Below are positions 17,358 to 24,925 of a DNA stretch of 64,000 nucleotides, in pieces (position 1 is the first letter of the stretch; each line of letters begins with the position of its first letter). Made by a program: the position numbers and the translations under genes. The stretch covers positions 682,001-746,000 of the forward strand of contig NZ_PPEI02000002.1 of the NCBI RefSeq assembly GCF_002899895.1. Reading direction: 5' to 3'. The stretch comes from Chryseobacterium oncorhynchi. GTDB taxonomy: Bacteria > Bacteroidota > Bacteroidia > Flavobacteriales > Weeksellaceae. The notes under the pieces are model-generated. The model saw nothing but the letters and a program-made list of their open reading frames with translations. It was not told the DNA's origin and did no database searches.

Positions 17358-17894
17358 TTATTCATCATTTTTTAATTGCTCAATTTCATTTTGTAATTGA
17401 GTAATAATATCTTTCAGAGCCTTTATTTCATTTTTATTGGAGCTTACATTGCTTTTTAGGATTACATTTTTTGCTCTTTCAATATGATCCTCTTCTTCTT
17501 CCTCCTCATTGATCTCTTCAATATCTTCGCTGATCTCTTCAATGTCTTCCTGGATATCTTCTATATCTTCATTAATCTCCTCAATATCCTCTTGAATATC
17601 TTCAATATCTTCGCTAATCTCCTCGATATCTTCCTGAATATCTTCAATTTTCTCATGGCTTTTATTGACAGACATCTGAATAAAGATCGCCAGATAAATA
17701 GCTTCCAAAGAGAGTACTGTAGTAAGAATCAGAAGCATCTTATCAAATTCTACAAGATGTACCATGGGAAGTAAAAACGAAGTAAAAAAAAGCAAGGTAT
17801 GCACAATCAAAGATTGAATAGATCCAATCCATGAGGTAACTCGGTCTGCTATTTTCTCAAGAACTTCTGTTTTTTCGTTATATTTTTTCATCAT
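17358..17894 (-). CDS. DUF1003 membrane protein with acidic Ile heptad coiled coil
   Basis: Residues 10-78 match the DUF1003 core: EKIADRVTSWIGSIQSL, membrane segment 1 (about 28-48) and segment 2 with the family phrase LSLEAIYLAIFIQMSVNKS. Residues 83-136 are an unusual coil: the 14-residue unit IEDIQEDIEEISED is present three times plus a partial copy. Each half is a heptad with Ile at a and d, and all other positions are Glu, Asp, Gln, Ser or Asn with no basic residue. A run EEEEEED and a second, more mixed coil (NEIKALKDIITQLQNEIEQLK, about 155-175) follow. The family function is unknown. The gene lies 8 nt after the TIGR02757 gene and probably shares its transcript. Confidence 0.8.
   Translation of the reverse strand: MMKKYNEKTEVLEKIADRVTSWIGSIQSLIVHTLLFFTSFLLPMVHLVEFDKMLLILTTVLSLEAIYLAIFIQMSVNKSHEKIEDIQEDIEEISEDIEDIQEDIEEINEDIEDIQEDIEEISEDIEEINEEEEEEDHIERAKNVILKSNVSSNKNEIKALKDIITQLQNEIEQLKNDE
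17487..17648 (-). repeat. 42-nt in-frame tandem repeat coding the acidic heptads
   Basis: About 3.5 copies of a 42-nt unit encode residues 83-136 of the DUF1003 protein. Copies differ at synonymous sites (atatcttcg, atatcctct, atctcctcg), so protein-level selection is holding the heptad pattern. Confidence 0.8.
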
Positions 17895-17902
17895 TTCTTT
17901 TT

Positions 17903-18679
17903 TTACAAGAGTTCCTTGGTTACTCCCAATCCAAACAAGGCATAGTCATATTTTGCAGGATCTTTTTCATCAAATTTTCTAATCGCTACATCCAGCTCTT
18001 CCACCGTTTTCCAGTCATTTTGTGTTCTTGAAACCAGCTCCAGTTTTCTTGAGATATTACCGGTATGTACATCAAGAGGAATAGACAGGTATTTCTGGTC
18101 TATATTTTTCCAGATTCCAAAATCTACCCCACGCTTATCTTTTCTTACCATCCATCTCAGAAACATGATAATCCTTTTAGCTGATGAATTTTTATAAGGT
18201 GAACTGATGTGTTTGTGGCTTCTGTGCTTTTCAGTTTCCAGAAAACTATTTCTGAATCTTTCTATGCCATGTAGAAAATTTATTTCCGAGTCTTTTATTT
18301 TGAATAAATCCTCCAGGCTATCATTTTCCTTATATATTCTATTAAATTGCTTAATAAAATATGAAAAATCCTGCCCGTTAAATGTTCTGTGAATACTTTT
18401 ATCCTGAATGCTTTCCAAATCTTTTTCAGAATAGTTCAGAACGAAATCATAGGGAGAGTTCCCCATAATATCAAGCATTTTATTGGCAGAATTAATAATC
18501 GACTTCCTGTTTCCCCAAGAAATTGTAGCTGCTAAAAAACCGGCAATCTCGATATCTTGCTTTAATGAAAAACGATGCGGAATCTGTATCGGATCATTTT
18601 CAATAAAATCGGGAGTGTTATACTGATCTGCTTTTTCATCCAGAAAACTTCTGAGTTCTTCAAAATTCAGCATATTCAT
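17903..18679 (-). CDS. TIGR02757 (DUF2400) family protein
   Basis: The 258-residue protein carries the family markers: ENDPIQIPHRFSLKQDIEIAGFLAATISWGNRKSIINSANKMLDIMG near residues 24-70, FLRWMVRKDKRGVDFGIWKNI near 170-190, then IPLDVHTGNISRKLELVSRTQNDWKTVEELD and DPAKYDYALFGLGV at the end. The C-terminal part resembles the helix-hairpin-helix DNA glycosylase fold (DVHT...R..LV pattern), so a nucleic-acid repair role is often supposed, but no activity is established. Its ATG directly follows the rnz stop with no gap, indicating coupling with ribonuclease Z. An internal Met at residue 3 is an alternative start. Confidence 0.85.
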   Translation of the reverse strand: MNMLNFEELRSFLDEKADQYNTPDFIENDPIQIPHRFSLKQDIEIAGFLAATISWGNRKSIINSANKMLDIMGNSPYDFVLNYSEKDLESIQDKSIHRTFNGQDFSYFIKQFNRIYKENDSLEDLFKIKDSEINFLHGIERFRNSFLETEKHRSHKHISSPYKNSSAKRIIMFLRWMVRKDKRGVDFGIWKNIDQKYLSIPLDVHTGNISRKLELVSRTQNDWKTVEELDVAIRKFDEKDPAKYDYALFGLGVTKELL

Positions 18680-19594
18680 TTAAATTTTTACACTTTCCAA
18701 GGCCTTTGGCAAGAACGAATTTGGAAAGACATTTCTGGCTTCATCTGTAAACACCGTTAAATCGGCATATCTGTTGGAAAAATGCCCAAGGATCAGTTTT
18801 CCTACCTGAGCTTTTTGAGCAATGGTAGCAGCTTCCAACGCTGTAGTATGCCCTGTATAATCTGCCATTTCTTTCAAATCATGCAAAAATGTAGATTCGT
18901 GGTATAAAACCGTTACATTTTTAATAATCGGAATTACAGATTCAAGATATCGGGTATCACTACAGAATGCATAAGACACTGATGGAGCAGGCTCAACGGT
19001 CAGAACTTCATTTTTAAGGACATAACCATCACTTAAAACAAAGTCTTTTCCTGCTTTTATATTATGGTAATCGCAGCTTTCAATTTCACTGTATTTAGCA
19101 ATCTCCTGCATATTAAGATGTCTGTCCTTTGGTTTCTCCTTAAAAAGATAACCATTGCAATAGATCCTGTGATCCAAAGGAATGGTATACACCTCTACTC
19201 TATTATCTTCATAGATCTTTTCAGAATAATCCTTATCCAATTCATGATAAACCACTTCAAAACCACGGTGGGTTTCTGTAATCTGAAAGATCGTCTCCAT
19301 CATCTTCTTGATCCCTTTTGGCCCATAGACATGCAATGGATTATCTCTTCCCAAAAGACGGAAAGAAGCAATAAGACCGGGAAGACCAAAGCAATGATCT
19401 CCATGAAGATGAGAAATAAAAATATGGTTGATTTTTGAAAATCTGGCTTTTGCTTTTCTCAGCTGCACTTGTGTTCCTTCTCCACAATCAATCAGGAAGA
19501 GTCTTTCTTCCATTTCCAGCAACTGAGCTGTTGGTGAAGTATTAATAGTCGGAATCGCCGAGTTAAAACCTAATATTGTTAAATAAGTACTCAA
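18680..19594 (-). CDS. rnz: Ribonuclease Z
   Basis: RNase Z cleaves the 3' trailer of tRNA precursors. The metallo-beta-lactamase motif SHLHGDHCFGLPGL (residues about 60-73) has the HxHxDH ligands, and later ligands occur in FCSDTRYLE, HESTFLHD and GHTTALEAATIAQKA with LGHFSNRY. The 304-residue length matches the bacterial short form. The N-terminus STYLTILGFNSAIPTINTSPTAQLL is typical of the family. A -7 box (TACATTTG) lies 18 nt before the ATG. It is followed without gap by the TIGR02757 gene. Confidence 0.93.
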   Translation of the reverse strand: MSTYLTILGFNSAIPTINTSPTAQLLEMEERLFLIDCGEGTQVQLRKAKARFSKINHIFISHLHGDHCFGLPGLIASFRLLGRDNPLHVYGPKGIKKMMETIFQITETHRGFEVVYHELDKDYSEKIYEDNRVEVYTIPLDHRIYCNGYLFKEKPKDRHLNMQEIAKYSEIESCDYHNIKAGKDFVLSDGYVLKNEVLTVEPAPSVSYAFCSDTRYLESVIPIIKNVTVLYHESTFLHDLKEMADYTGHTTALEAATIAQKAQVGKLILGHFSNRYADLTVFTDEARNVFPNSFLPKALESVKI

Positions 19595-19612
19595 ATCAAT
19601 AGTTTATTGAAA

Positions 19613-19620
19613 CAAATGTA
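19613..19620 (-). promoter_or_regulatory. -7 promoter element for rnz
   Basis: The minus strand reads TACATTTG, 18 nt before the rnz ATG, matching TAnnTTTG. No convincing -33 TTG was found. Confidence 0.45.
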
Positions 19621-19728
19621 CGACAGAAAATTGAAAACGTATATTCTACCGTTAAATTTAAAAGGAAAAGCATAGTAAACCATTCTTTCAAGAGAGGGAG
19701 AAATGGGTTTCTTTTAGCTTATAATATT

Positions 19729-20316
19729 TTAATCAGTCACTTTTAAAAAATCCATAAATAAATCTAATGCCTGCTTACGATGGCTGATCTTGTTTTTATC
19801 TTCAGGATTCATTTCTGCAAAGGTTCTTTCATACCCTTCAGGAACAAAAATAGGATCATATCCGAATCCTTTGAGTCCTTTATTTTCAGTTAATAAATTC
19901 CCATGAACCCTTCCTTCAAAGTACTGAACTCCATTTTCATCGTAATAGCATAAAACAGTAACGAAGTAAGCCTTTCGGTTTTCTATTCCCTGCATTTCTT
20001 CCAATACCTTTTCAATGTTTTTTGCAAAATCATGATCTCCTGCATAACGGGCAGAGAATATTCCAGGTCTTCCATCCAAAGATTCTACTACCAACCCACT
20101 ATCATCCCCTAAACTTGGAACTCCTGTCTTTTCAAAACAATACTTTGCTTTAATTAATGCATTGGCATGAAAAGAATCTCCATCTTCTACAATTTCTTCA
20201 TGAATATTATAATCTGTAAGGCTTTTAACCGTACATTCATTCCCAAGAATCTGCTGAATTTCTTCTTTTTTATGTTCGTTGTGTGTTGCTACCAATAATT
20301 CCATGTCTATATTCAT
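19729..20316 (-). CDS. rdgB: Non-canonical purine NTP pyrophosphatase (RdgB/HAM1)
   Basis: The enzyme hydrolyses ITP, dITP and XTP to the monophosphates, keeping deaminated purines out of nucleic acids. LLVATHNEHKKEEIQQIL (residues 7-24), the DDSGLVVESLDGRPGIFSARYAG block (about 73-95), GFGYDPIFVPEGYERTFAEM and SHRKQAL are the conserved substrate and metal sites. The 195-residue length is normal. Two in-frame Met codons at the start (1 and 5) make the exact start uncertain; MELLVATHN is the form most like the family. It is 134 nt upstream of rnz on the same strand. Confidence 0.93.
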   Translation of the reverse strand: MNIDMELLVATHNEHKKEEIQQILGNECTVKSLTDYNIHEEIVEDGDSFHANALIKAKYCFEKTGVPSLGDDSGLVVESLDGRPGIFSARYAGDHDFAKNIEKVLEEMQGIENRKAYFVTVLCYYDENGVQYFEGRVHGNLLTENKGLKGFGYDPIFVPEGYERTFAEMNPEDKNKISHRKQALDLFMDFLKVTD

Positions 20317-20346
20317 TTTCCAATTTTACTTTTTAGCTACCGTTAA

Positions 20347-21177
20347 TTAAATTTCAGAGTAATGTACTTTATATTTTTTCGTAAAAAGATAGTAAAACAA
20401 AGAGAAAAGTACAATTCCTACGGCTAGAATAAGCCATTCTGAAACATTCAAAAACTTTGCAAAACTTTCATTCTTTCCAAACAATACCAACAACGAAAGG
20501 GTTAGGTTATTAAACCCATGCAATAACATTGGTATAAGTAAGGATTTTGTTTTATAATATACCAATCCCAAGACACACCCAAGCATTACTGCACTGATAA
20601 ACTGCCAGGGATTTCCGTGAACGATCCCAAAAATAATGGAAGCATACAAAATAGCTTTCCAAGGCTCAACTCCTTTATTGATCAATCCTTTTTGAATAAT
20701 CCCTCGGAATATAATCTCTTCAAAAATAGGGGCCATCATTACAGTCATAATCAACATTATCACGGGATCATCCGTCAATTGGCTCATTAACTGGGTAAAA
20801 TATTCATAAAAATCTCCAAAAAACGGTCCTGTTATCGGGATTAGAGAGGTAATAAATTCTGCAATAAACATCATTCCCAACATCATGGGAAAGACTAGAA
20901 GATAAGTATAGAAATTAACTGACGAAAAATTGAAGTTAAGCTTCATGTTTGTAGTTCGTCTTACAATAAAAAAATCAAAAAAGGCAATAGATGTAAGAAA
21001 CCCTACTGAATTGGCTACCATAAGAAACCAGTCCTTAAGCTCTAAATTTTCTTTGAAAGCCACTTTCCAAAAGGTACTGAATAGAGAAACAGCCATTGTT
21101 CCCACAAACAGTCCAACTACTAAAGTAACAGCGCCCAGCCATGTGAAAGTAAACTTTGGATACCTGCTATTTTCCAT
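20347..21177 (-). CDS. CPBP-family intramembrane glutamic endopeptidase
   Basis: About eight hydrophobic segments span the 276 residues. The Abi/CPBP motifs are present: MAPIFEEIIFRGIIQKGL (EExxxR, residues about 152-169), FGIVHGNPWQF (FxxxH) and LLHGFNNLTLS (HxxxN), which together hold the Glu/His active site of the Rce1-type intramembrane protease fold. Substrates in Bacteroidota are not known; roles range from prenyl-protein processing in eukaryotes to bacteriocin immunity in Gram-positives. It has a well-formed promoter of its own and a 30-nt gap to rdgB downstream, so rdgB may be read from it. Confidence 0.88.
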   Translation of the reverse strand: MENSRYPKFTFTWLGAVTLVVGLFVGTMAVSLFSTFWKVAFKENLELKDWFLMVANSVGFLTSIAFFDFFIVRRTTNMKLNFNFSSVNFYTYLLVFPMMLGMMFIAEFITSLIPITGPFFGDFYEYFTQLMSQLTDDPVIMLIMTVMMAPIFEEIIFRGIIQKGLINKGVEPWKAILYASIIFGIVHGNPWQFISAVMLGCVLGLVYYKTKSLLIPMLLHGFNNLTLSLLVLFGKNESFAKFLNVSEWLILAVGIVLFSLFYYLFTKKYKVHYSEI

Positions 21178-21205
21178 TCTTTTTCTCTGTAAAAATTTAT
21201 AAAAA

Positions 21206-21236
21206 CAAAGATAATTTTTTTGAATGCTACAGGCAA
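21206..21236 (-). promoter_or_regulatory. Promoter of the CPBP protease gene
   Basis: On the minus strand TTG (21234-21236), a 20-nt spacer and TATCTTTG (21206-21213) match the Bacteroidota consensus. The -7 box ends 28 nt before the ATG. Confidence 0.7.
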
Positions 21237-21375
21237 CTAAAAAGGAAAATACTTATTTTCGTTACCCATGTAAATATGACAAAAAATAAGGTTCTTATCC
21301 CAGTGGAAGAACATTGTTCTAATTTATTTGAAAACTTCATAAAAAATCACGATTTTTGCAACTTCAAAATACGAT

Positions 21376-22971
21376 ATGTCAGACTTAATCAAAGAAATAC
21401 AAAAAAGAAAGACCTTCGGGATCATTTCCCACCCGGATGCCGGAAAAACTACTCTTACGGAAAAACTACTACTTTTCGGGGGTGCAATTCAGGAAGCAGG
21501 TGCGGTAAAGTCCAATAAGATAAAAAAAGGAGCCACCTCCGACTTTATGGAAATTGAAAGACAGAGAGGGATCTCTGTAGCAACTTCCGTATTGGCTTTT
21601 GAATATAAAGACCATAAAATTAACATCCTTGATACACCTGGTCACAAGGATTTTGCTGAGGATACCTATAGAACTTTAACGGCCGTAGATTCTGTAATTG
21701 TTGTAATTGACGTTGCAAAAGGGGTTGAGGAACAAACTGAAAAATTAGTTAAGGTTTGTAGAATGAGAAACATTCCGATGTTGGTATTCATCAATAAACT
21801 TGACCGTGAGGGTAAGGATGCTTTCGATCTACTGGATGAAGTAGAACAAAAATTAGGATTAAGAGTTGTTCCGCTTTCCCTTCCTATTGGTATGGGAAGT
21901 GATTTCCAGGGAATTTATAACATCTGGGAAAACAATATCCAGTTATTCCTTGAAGAGAGAAAGCAAAAAGTAGGTGAATCTATCACTTTTGATGATATTA
22001 ATGATCCTTCCATTGATGAGGCGATAGGTCCCAAAGCTGCTCAAACATTGAGAGAAGAATTAGAACTTATTCAATCTGTATATCCTGAATTCAGCCGTGA
22101 AGATTATATGAACGGTGATCTACAACCTGTTTTCTTTGGTTCTGCCCTAAACAACTTTGGGGTGCGTGAATTATTGAATGCATTTATCGAAATTGCTCCA
22201 ATGCCACAGCCTAAGGAGAGTGATCTTCGTATGGTAAAGCCGGAAGAAAGTACTTTCACTGGGTTTGTTTTCAAGATCCATGCTAATATGGACCCTAAAC
22301 ACAGAGACAGGCTTGCATTCGTAAAGATTGTTTCCGGAACATTCAAAAGAAATGAAAACTATCTATTGGTAAGAGAGGGCAAAAAAATGAAGTTCTCTTC
22401 ACCCAACGCATTCTTTGCTGATAAAAAAGAGGTTGTAGAGGAAAGTTTCCCTGGAGATATCGTGGGTCTTCATGACACGGGAAGCTTCAGAATTGGTGAT
22501 ACATTGACAGGTGGTGAAAAACTAAGCTTCAAGGGTGTTCCAAGTTTCTCTCCTGAACACTTCCGTTATATCAACAATAATGATCCGCTTAAAGCTAAGC
22601 AATTGGCAAAAGGTATTGATCAGCTGATGGATGAGGGAGTTGCGCAGCTATTTACTCTGGAAATGAATAACAGAAAGATCATCGGAACTGTAGGAGCACT
22701 TCAGTATGAGGTTATCCAATACCGTCTGGAGCATGAGTATGGTGCAAAATGTACCTACGAACCTTTATCCATGCATAAGGCATGTTGGATTGAAGCAGAT
22801 GAAAAATCTGAAGAGTTTAAGGAATTTGCAAGATTAAAACAAAGATTCCTTGCCAGAGATAAATACAACCAATTGGTATTTTTGGCAGATTCATCATTCA
22901 CGATTCACATGACGCAGGAGAAATTCCCGAATGTGAAACTGCATTTCATCAGTGAGTTTCAAGATCACTAA
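21376..22971 (+). CDS. prfC: Peptide chain release factor 3
   Basis: RF3 is the GTPase that recycles RF1 and RF2 from the ribosome after peptide release. GTPase motifs are G1 SHPDAGKTTL (residues 19-28), G2 area ERQRGISVATS, G3 DTPGHKDF and G4 NKLDREGKD. The RF3-specific parts follow: the domain II phrase HANMDPKHRDRLAFVKIVSGTF and the C-terminal QYEVIQYRLEHEYGAKC and FARLKQRFLARDKYNQLVFLADS. Length 531 matches E. coli RF3 (529). It stands alone on the plus strand with its own terminator. Confidence 0.97.
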   Translation: MSDLIKEIQKRKTFGIISHPDAGKTTLTEKLLLFGGAIQEAGAVKSNKIKKGATSDFMEIERQRGISVATSVLAFEYKDHKINILDTPGHKDFAEDTYRTLTAVDSVIVVIDVAKGVEEQTEKLVKVCRMRNIPMLVFINKLDREGKDAFDLLDEVEQKLGLRVVPLSLPIGMGSDFQGIYNIWENNIQLFLEERKQKVGESITFDDINDPSIDEAIGPKAAQTLREELELIQSVYPEFSREDYMNGDLQPVFFGSALNNFGVRELLNAFIEIAPMPQPKESDLRMVKPEESTFTGFVFKIHANMDPKHRDRLAFVKIVSGTFKRNENYLLVREGKKMKFSSPNAFFADKKEVVEESFPGDIVGLHDTGSFRIGDTLTGGEKLSFKGVPSFSPEHFRYINNNDPLKAKQLAKGIDQLMDEGVAQLFTLEMNNRKIIGTVGALQYEVIQYRLEHEYGAKCTYEPLSMHKACWIEADEKSEEFKEFARLKQRFLARDKYNQLVFLADSSFTIHMTQEKFPNVKLHFISEFQDH

Positions 22972-23000
22972 ACAAAAGAGCAAAATCGCTAAAAATATAG

Positions 23001-23029
23001 ATCCGCAGATAACTTCTGCGGATTTTTTT
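23001..23029 (+). terminator. Rho-independent terminator of prfC
   Basis: ATCCGCAG (23001-23008) pairs with CTGCGGAT (23016-23023), loop ATAACTT, followed by a T-run to 23029. Confidence 0.92.
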
Positions 23030-23046
23030 ATGATATACTCTCTGAA

Positions 23047-23100
23047 ACCACCCCGTCAAAAATTCTTTGAATTTTCGCCCCCCTCCGAATGAGGGGAATT
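23047..23100. repeat. Composite double-hairpin intergenic element (REP-like candidate)
   Basis: Two palindromes sit back to back: AAAATTC TTT GAATTTT (23059-23075) and CCCCTC CGAAT GAGGGG (23080-23096), with a C-rich lead ACCACCCCGTC. The GC-rich block stands out in an AT-rich intergenic stretch. The layout resembles dispersed palindromic elements I recall from Chryseobacterium-type genomes; only one copy occurs in this window. Confidence 0.45.
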
Positions 23101-23310
23101 TTTAGATTTCCAATTTAATATTTAGAGAAAAGACAAAGCTTTCAAGCAATTTCAGGTTTCAAATGTAGAAAGACGCTTTGTAAATCTCTTGTAAAAAAAA
23201 TACAAAATATTGATAATGTATTAATTATAATTTTACGAGTACAATACATTCCATTTACAAGGACTTCGAAAGCTTCATGACTAATTTTACTTCATCAAAA
23301 AATTAATGTT
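23101..23310. other. Intergenic stretch before the DUF4349 gene
   Basis: This part of the 339-nt gap is AT-rich. No ORF, RNA gene, hairpin or full TTG/TAnnTTTG promoter was recognised, although a promoter for the downstream lipoprotein must be here or close by. Confidence 0.5.
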
Positions 23311-24252
23311 ATGAAAAAATTCATTTTACTAGCAGTTGTATCAGGTACATTCATTATGTGTGGTAAAAAAGGTGAGGTTTCATCATCTAAGATTGGTGAA
23401 GCCGTACAAAGTATAGACAGTGCTGCCGCTGTTGCTACAGAAGCCATTGATAATGCCAATACAACAGCCAGCCAAGCTCTTGATTCTGCAAGCATAAGAA
23501 TAAAGGATATTGAAAACACCAAAAATGACATCCAACAGAAAATAGAAAATACTTCCAAGATTGTAGATTCTTTATCAGACAAAATTGCTTCTACAAAACT
23601 GGAATCAAAAATTGAAAAAAAGGATTCTGCAACCAAGAAATCTGAAAAGATCGTGGTGAACGTTCCTGCTCCAAAGGTGATCAAGGAAACAAAGATCATT
23701 TATAAGGAGAAGCCTAAAAATGACAGCTATGAACTGAATATGCCAAAAGATAAAATGGTAAAAACGGGATACCTTGTGATAAAGGCTGATAATGCAGAAA
23801 CTGTAAAGGAAATTATCAAAGAAGAATCCATTAAAAATAACGGCTATATTAAAAGCGAAAGTCTTTCTTATGCAGAATCTGCCAATCGTAGCGATGAAAA
23901 TCAAAAAGTACACAGTATAGACATCAAAGTTCCTATCCAGCATTTTGATGGCTTAATGGAAGCTCTCAACACCAATATAGGAGATATTGAAACTAAAGAT
24001 ATTCAGGTTTCAGGACATAATTATGCTGACAATACTATCTGCAGCATCAATATAAATATTATGGATAAAACTGAGGCTGAAAAAGAACCTAAAACTTTCG
24101 GTGGAAAATCTTTGGCAGCAATAGAGTCAGGCTGGGATGTTATTACATCCATTTTCCTGTTTCTTCTTCCATTGTGGCCTGTATTTTTAGTGGGTGGTAT
24201 TGGATACTATTTTTATAAAAAGAAAAACATTCCTAATAAAGATTCTCAATAG
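23311..24252 (+). CDS. DUF4349 lipoprotein
   Basis: The signal peptide ends at lipobox Cys17 (FIMC) followed by GKKGE. Residues about 25-95 are a helical, Ala/Ser/Asp-rich stalk likely to be a coiled coil. Residues about 145-255 match DUF4349 (KTGYLVIKADNAETVKEIIKEESIKNNGYIKSESLSY ... IDIKVPIQHFDGLMEALNTNIGDIETKDIQVSGH). A C-terminal membrane segment (IFLFLLPLWPVFLVGGIGYYFY, about 275-300) with a basic tail follows. Having both a lipid anchor and a C-terminal transmembrane helix is usual for the family. Function is unknown. Confidence 0.85.
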   Translation: MKKFILLAVVSGTFIMCGKKGEVSSSKIGEAVQSIDSAAAVATEAIDNANTTASQALDSASIRIKDIENTKNDIQQKIENTSKIVDSLSDKIASTKLESKIEKKDSATKKSEKIVVNVPAPKVIKETKIIYKEKPKNDSYELNMPKDKMVKTGYLVIKADNAETVKEIIKEESIKNNGYIKSESLSYAESANRSDENQKVHSIDIKVPIQHFDGLMEALNTNIGDIETKDIQVSGHNYADNTICSININIMDKTEAEKEPKTFGGKSLAAIESGWDVITSIFLFLLPLWPVFLVGGIGYYFYKKKNIPNKDSQ

Positions 24253-24261
24253 ATTTTCAAG

Positions 24262-24286
24262 TCCACCCTCAGGGGTGGATTTTTTA
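24262..24286 (+). terminator. Rho-independent terminator of the DUF4349 gene
   Basis: TCCACCC (24262-24268) pairs with GGGTGGA (24273-24279) and is followed by T7. It starts 10 nt after the stop. Confidence 0.88.
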
Positions 24287-24408
24287 TTTTAAGTTTTGTC
24301 TAAAGCCAGGTGAATAGGTTTTATCTATTTTTTAAGCGGTCTGAAGCCTGTTCCTATTGAATATTACAGCTATAACGAGATATTTAACAGTAAAAAAATC
24401 CATCATAA

Positions 24409-24500
24409 AAAATAGCCCCGATAGCAACGGTTACCCCACAGCAAGATTTGGCCAATGCCTTGGAGCGAGGAGTATGAGTGAATAGCGGGAAGAAGCTCCT
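24409..24500. other. GC-rich compact intergenic element with internal pairing
   Basis: A block of about 90 nt is much richer in G and C than its surroundings. It opens with AATAGCCCCGATAGCAACGG and closes with GAATAGCGGGAAGAAGCTCC; CCCG near the start can pair with CGGG near the end, and GGAGC (24472-24476) with GCTCC (24495-24499). It encodes no convincing peptide. Similar wording is familiar from flavobacterial intergenic regions, which suggests a dispersed element or structured RNA. Confidence 0.4.
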
Positions 24501-24504
24501 GAAA

Positions 24505-24535
24505 ATAAAAAAGGCCTCCAAATCGGAAGCCTTTT
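24505..24535 (-). terminator. Terminator of the 121-residue protein gene
   Basis: AAAAGGCCTCC (24509-24519) pairs with GGAAGCCTTTT (24525-24535) with one C-A mismatch. The minus strand continues T-rich. It abuts the stop codon at 24539. Confidence 0.75.
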
Positions 24536-24538
24536 ACA

Positions 24539-24904
24539 TTATTTCATATTCACTACTTTGTCTACAACAAACTTTGTGTTTCCTCTCCAGGGAAGAGCGC
24601 CATTGTATTCCTTGTAATGGAGATCAAAGGTTTTACCACTGTTGGTTTCCAATTGTTTGAAAACTTCAGGGTCATCTACAGAAAACTCAAACTCATAGCT
24701 TGTAAGTCCTCCTGTTTTTCCTTTTCCGAAACCTTCCTGAATAAGTTTGCCTTCATAGGTTTTGAAGACATAGCCTTTTTTCATGGCATAATTCAGATAT
24801 CCGGATTTCACGCCTTCTCCGAAAACGAAGAAGTACTTATACCATACAAATACTCCTAACAATAGCAGTACGACACCTAGGGTAATCCACAAAGATTTTT
24901 TCAT
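24539..24904 (-). CDS. Small membrane-anchored hypothetical protein
   Basis: The 121-residue protein has one N-terminal membrane helix (residues 5-24, LWITLGVVLLLLGVFVWYKYF) and a soluble domain with the phrases EGVKSGYLNYAMKKGYVFKTYEGKL, YEFEFSVDDPEVFKQLE and FDLHYKEYNGALPWRGNTKFVVDKV. Proteins with these phrases recur in Bacteroidota; I recall some records calling them 6-phosphogluconate dehydrogenase, which the size and lack of any nucleotide-binding motif contradict. No function can be given. It lies 21 nt after the acyl-CoA dehydrogenase gene on the same strand and probably shares its mRNA. Confidence 0.75.
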   Translation of the reverse strand: MKKSLWITLGVVLLLLGVFVWYKYFFVFGEGVKSGYLNYAMKKGYVFKTYEGKLIQEGFGKGKTGGLTSYEFEFSVDDPEVFKQLETNSGKTFDLHYKEYNGALPWRGNTKFVVDKVVNMK

Positions 24905-24925
24905 AGAGAGTGTGTTTTATTAAAA

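Noticed and set aside
17484-17774. 96-residue plus-strand frame rich in Phe, Leu and Ile
   Set aside because: It is the antisense image of the acidic heptad repeat of the DUF1003 gene; the repeat keeps all frames open.
21156-21518. 120-residue plus-strand frame overlapping the prfC start
   Set aside because: Runs into the prfC G1 region in another phase and shows no recognisable features.
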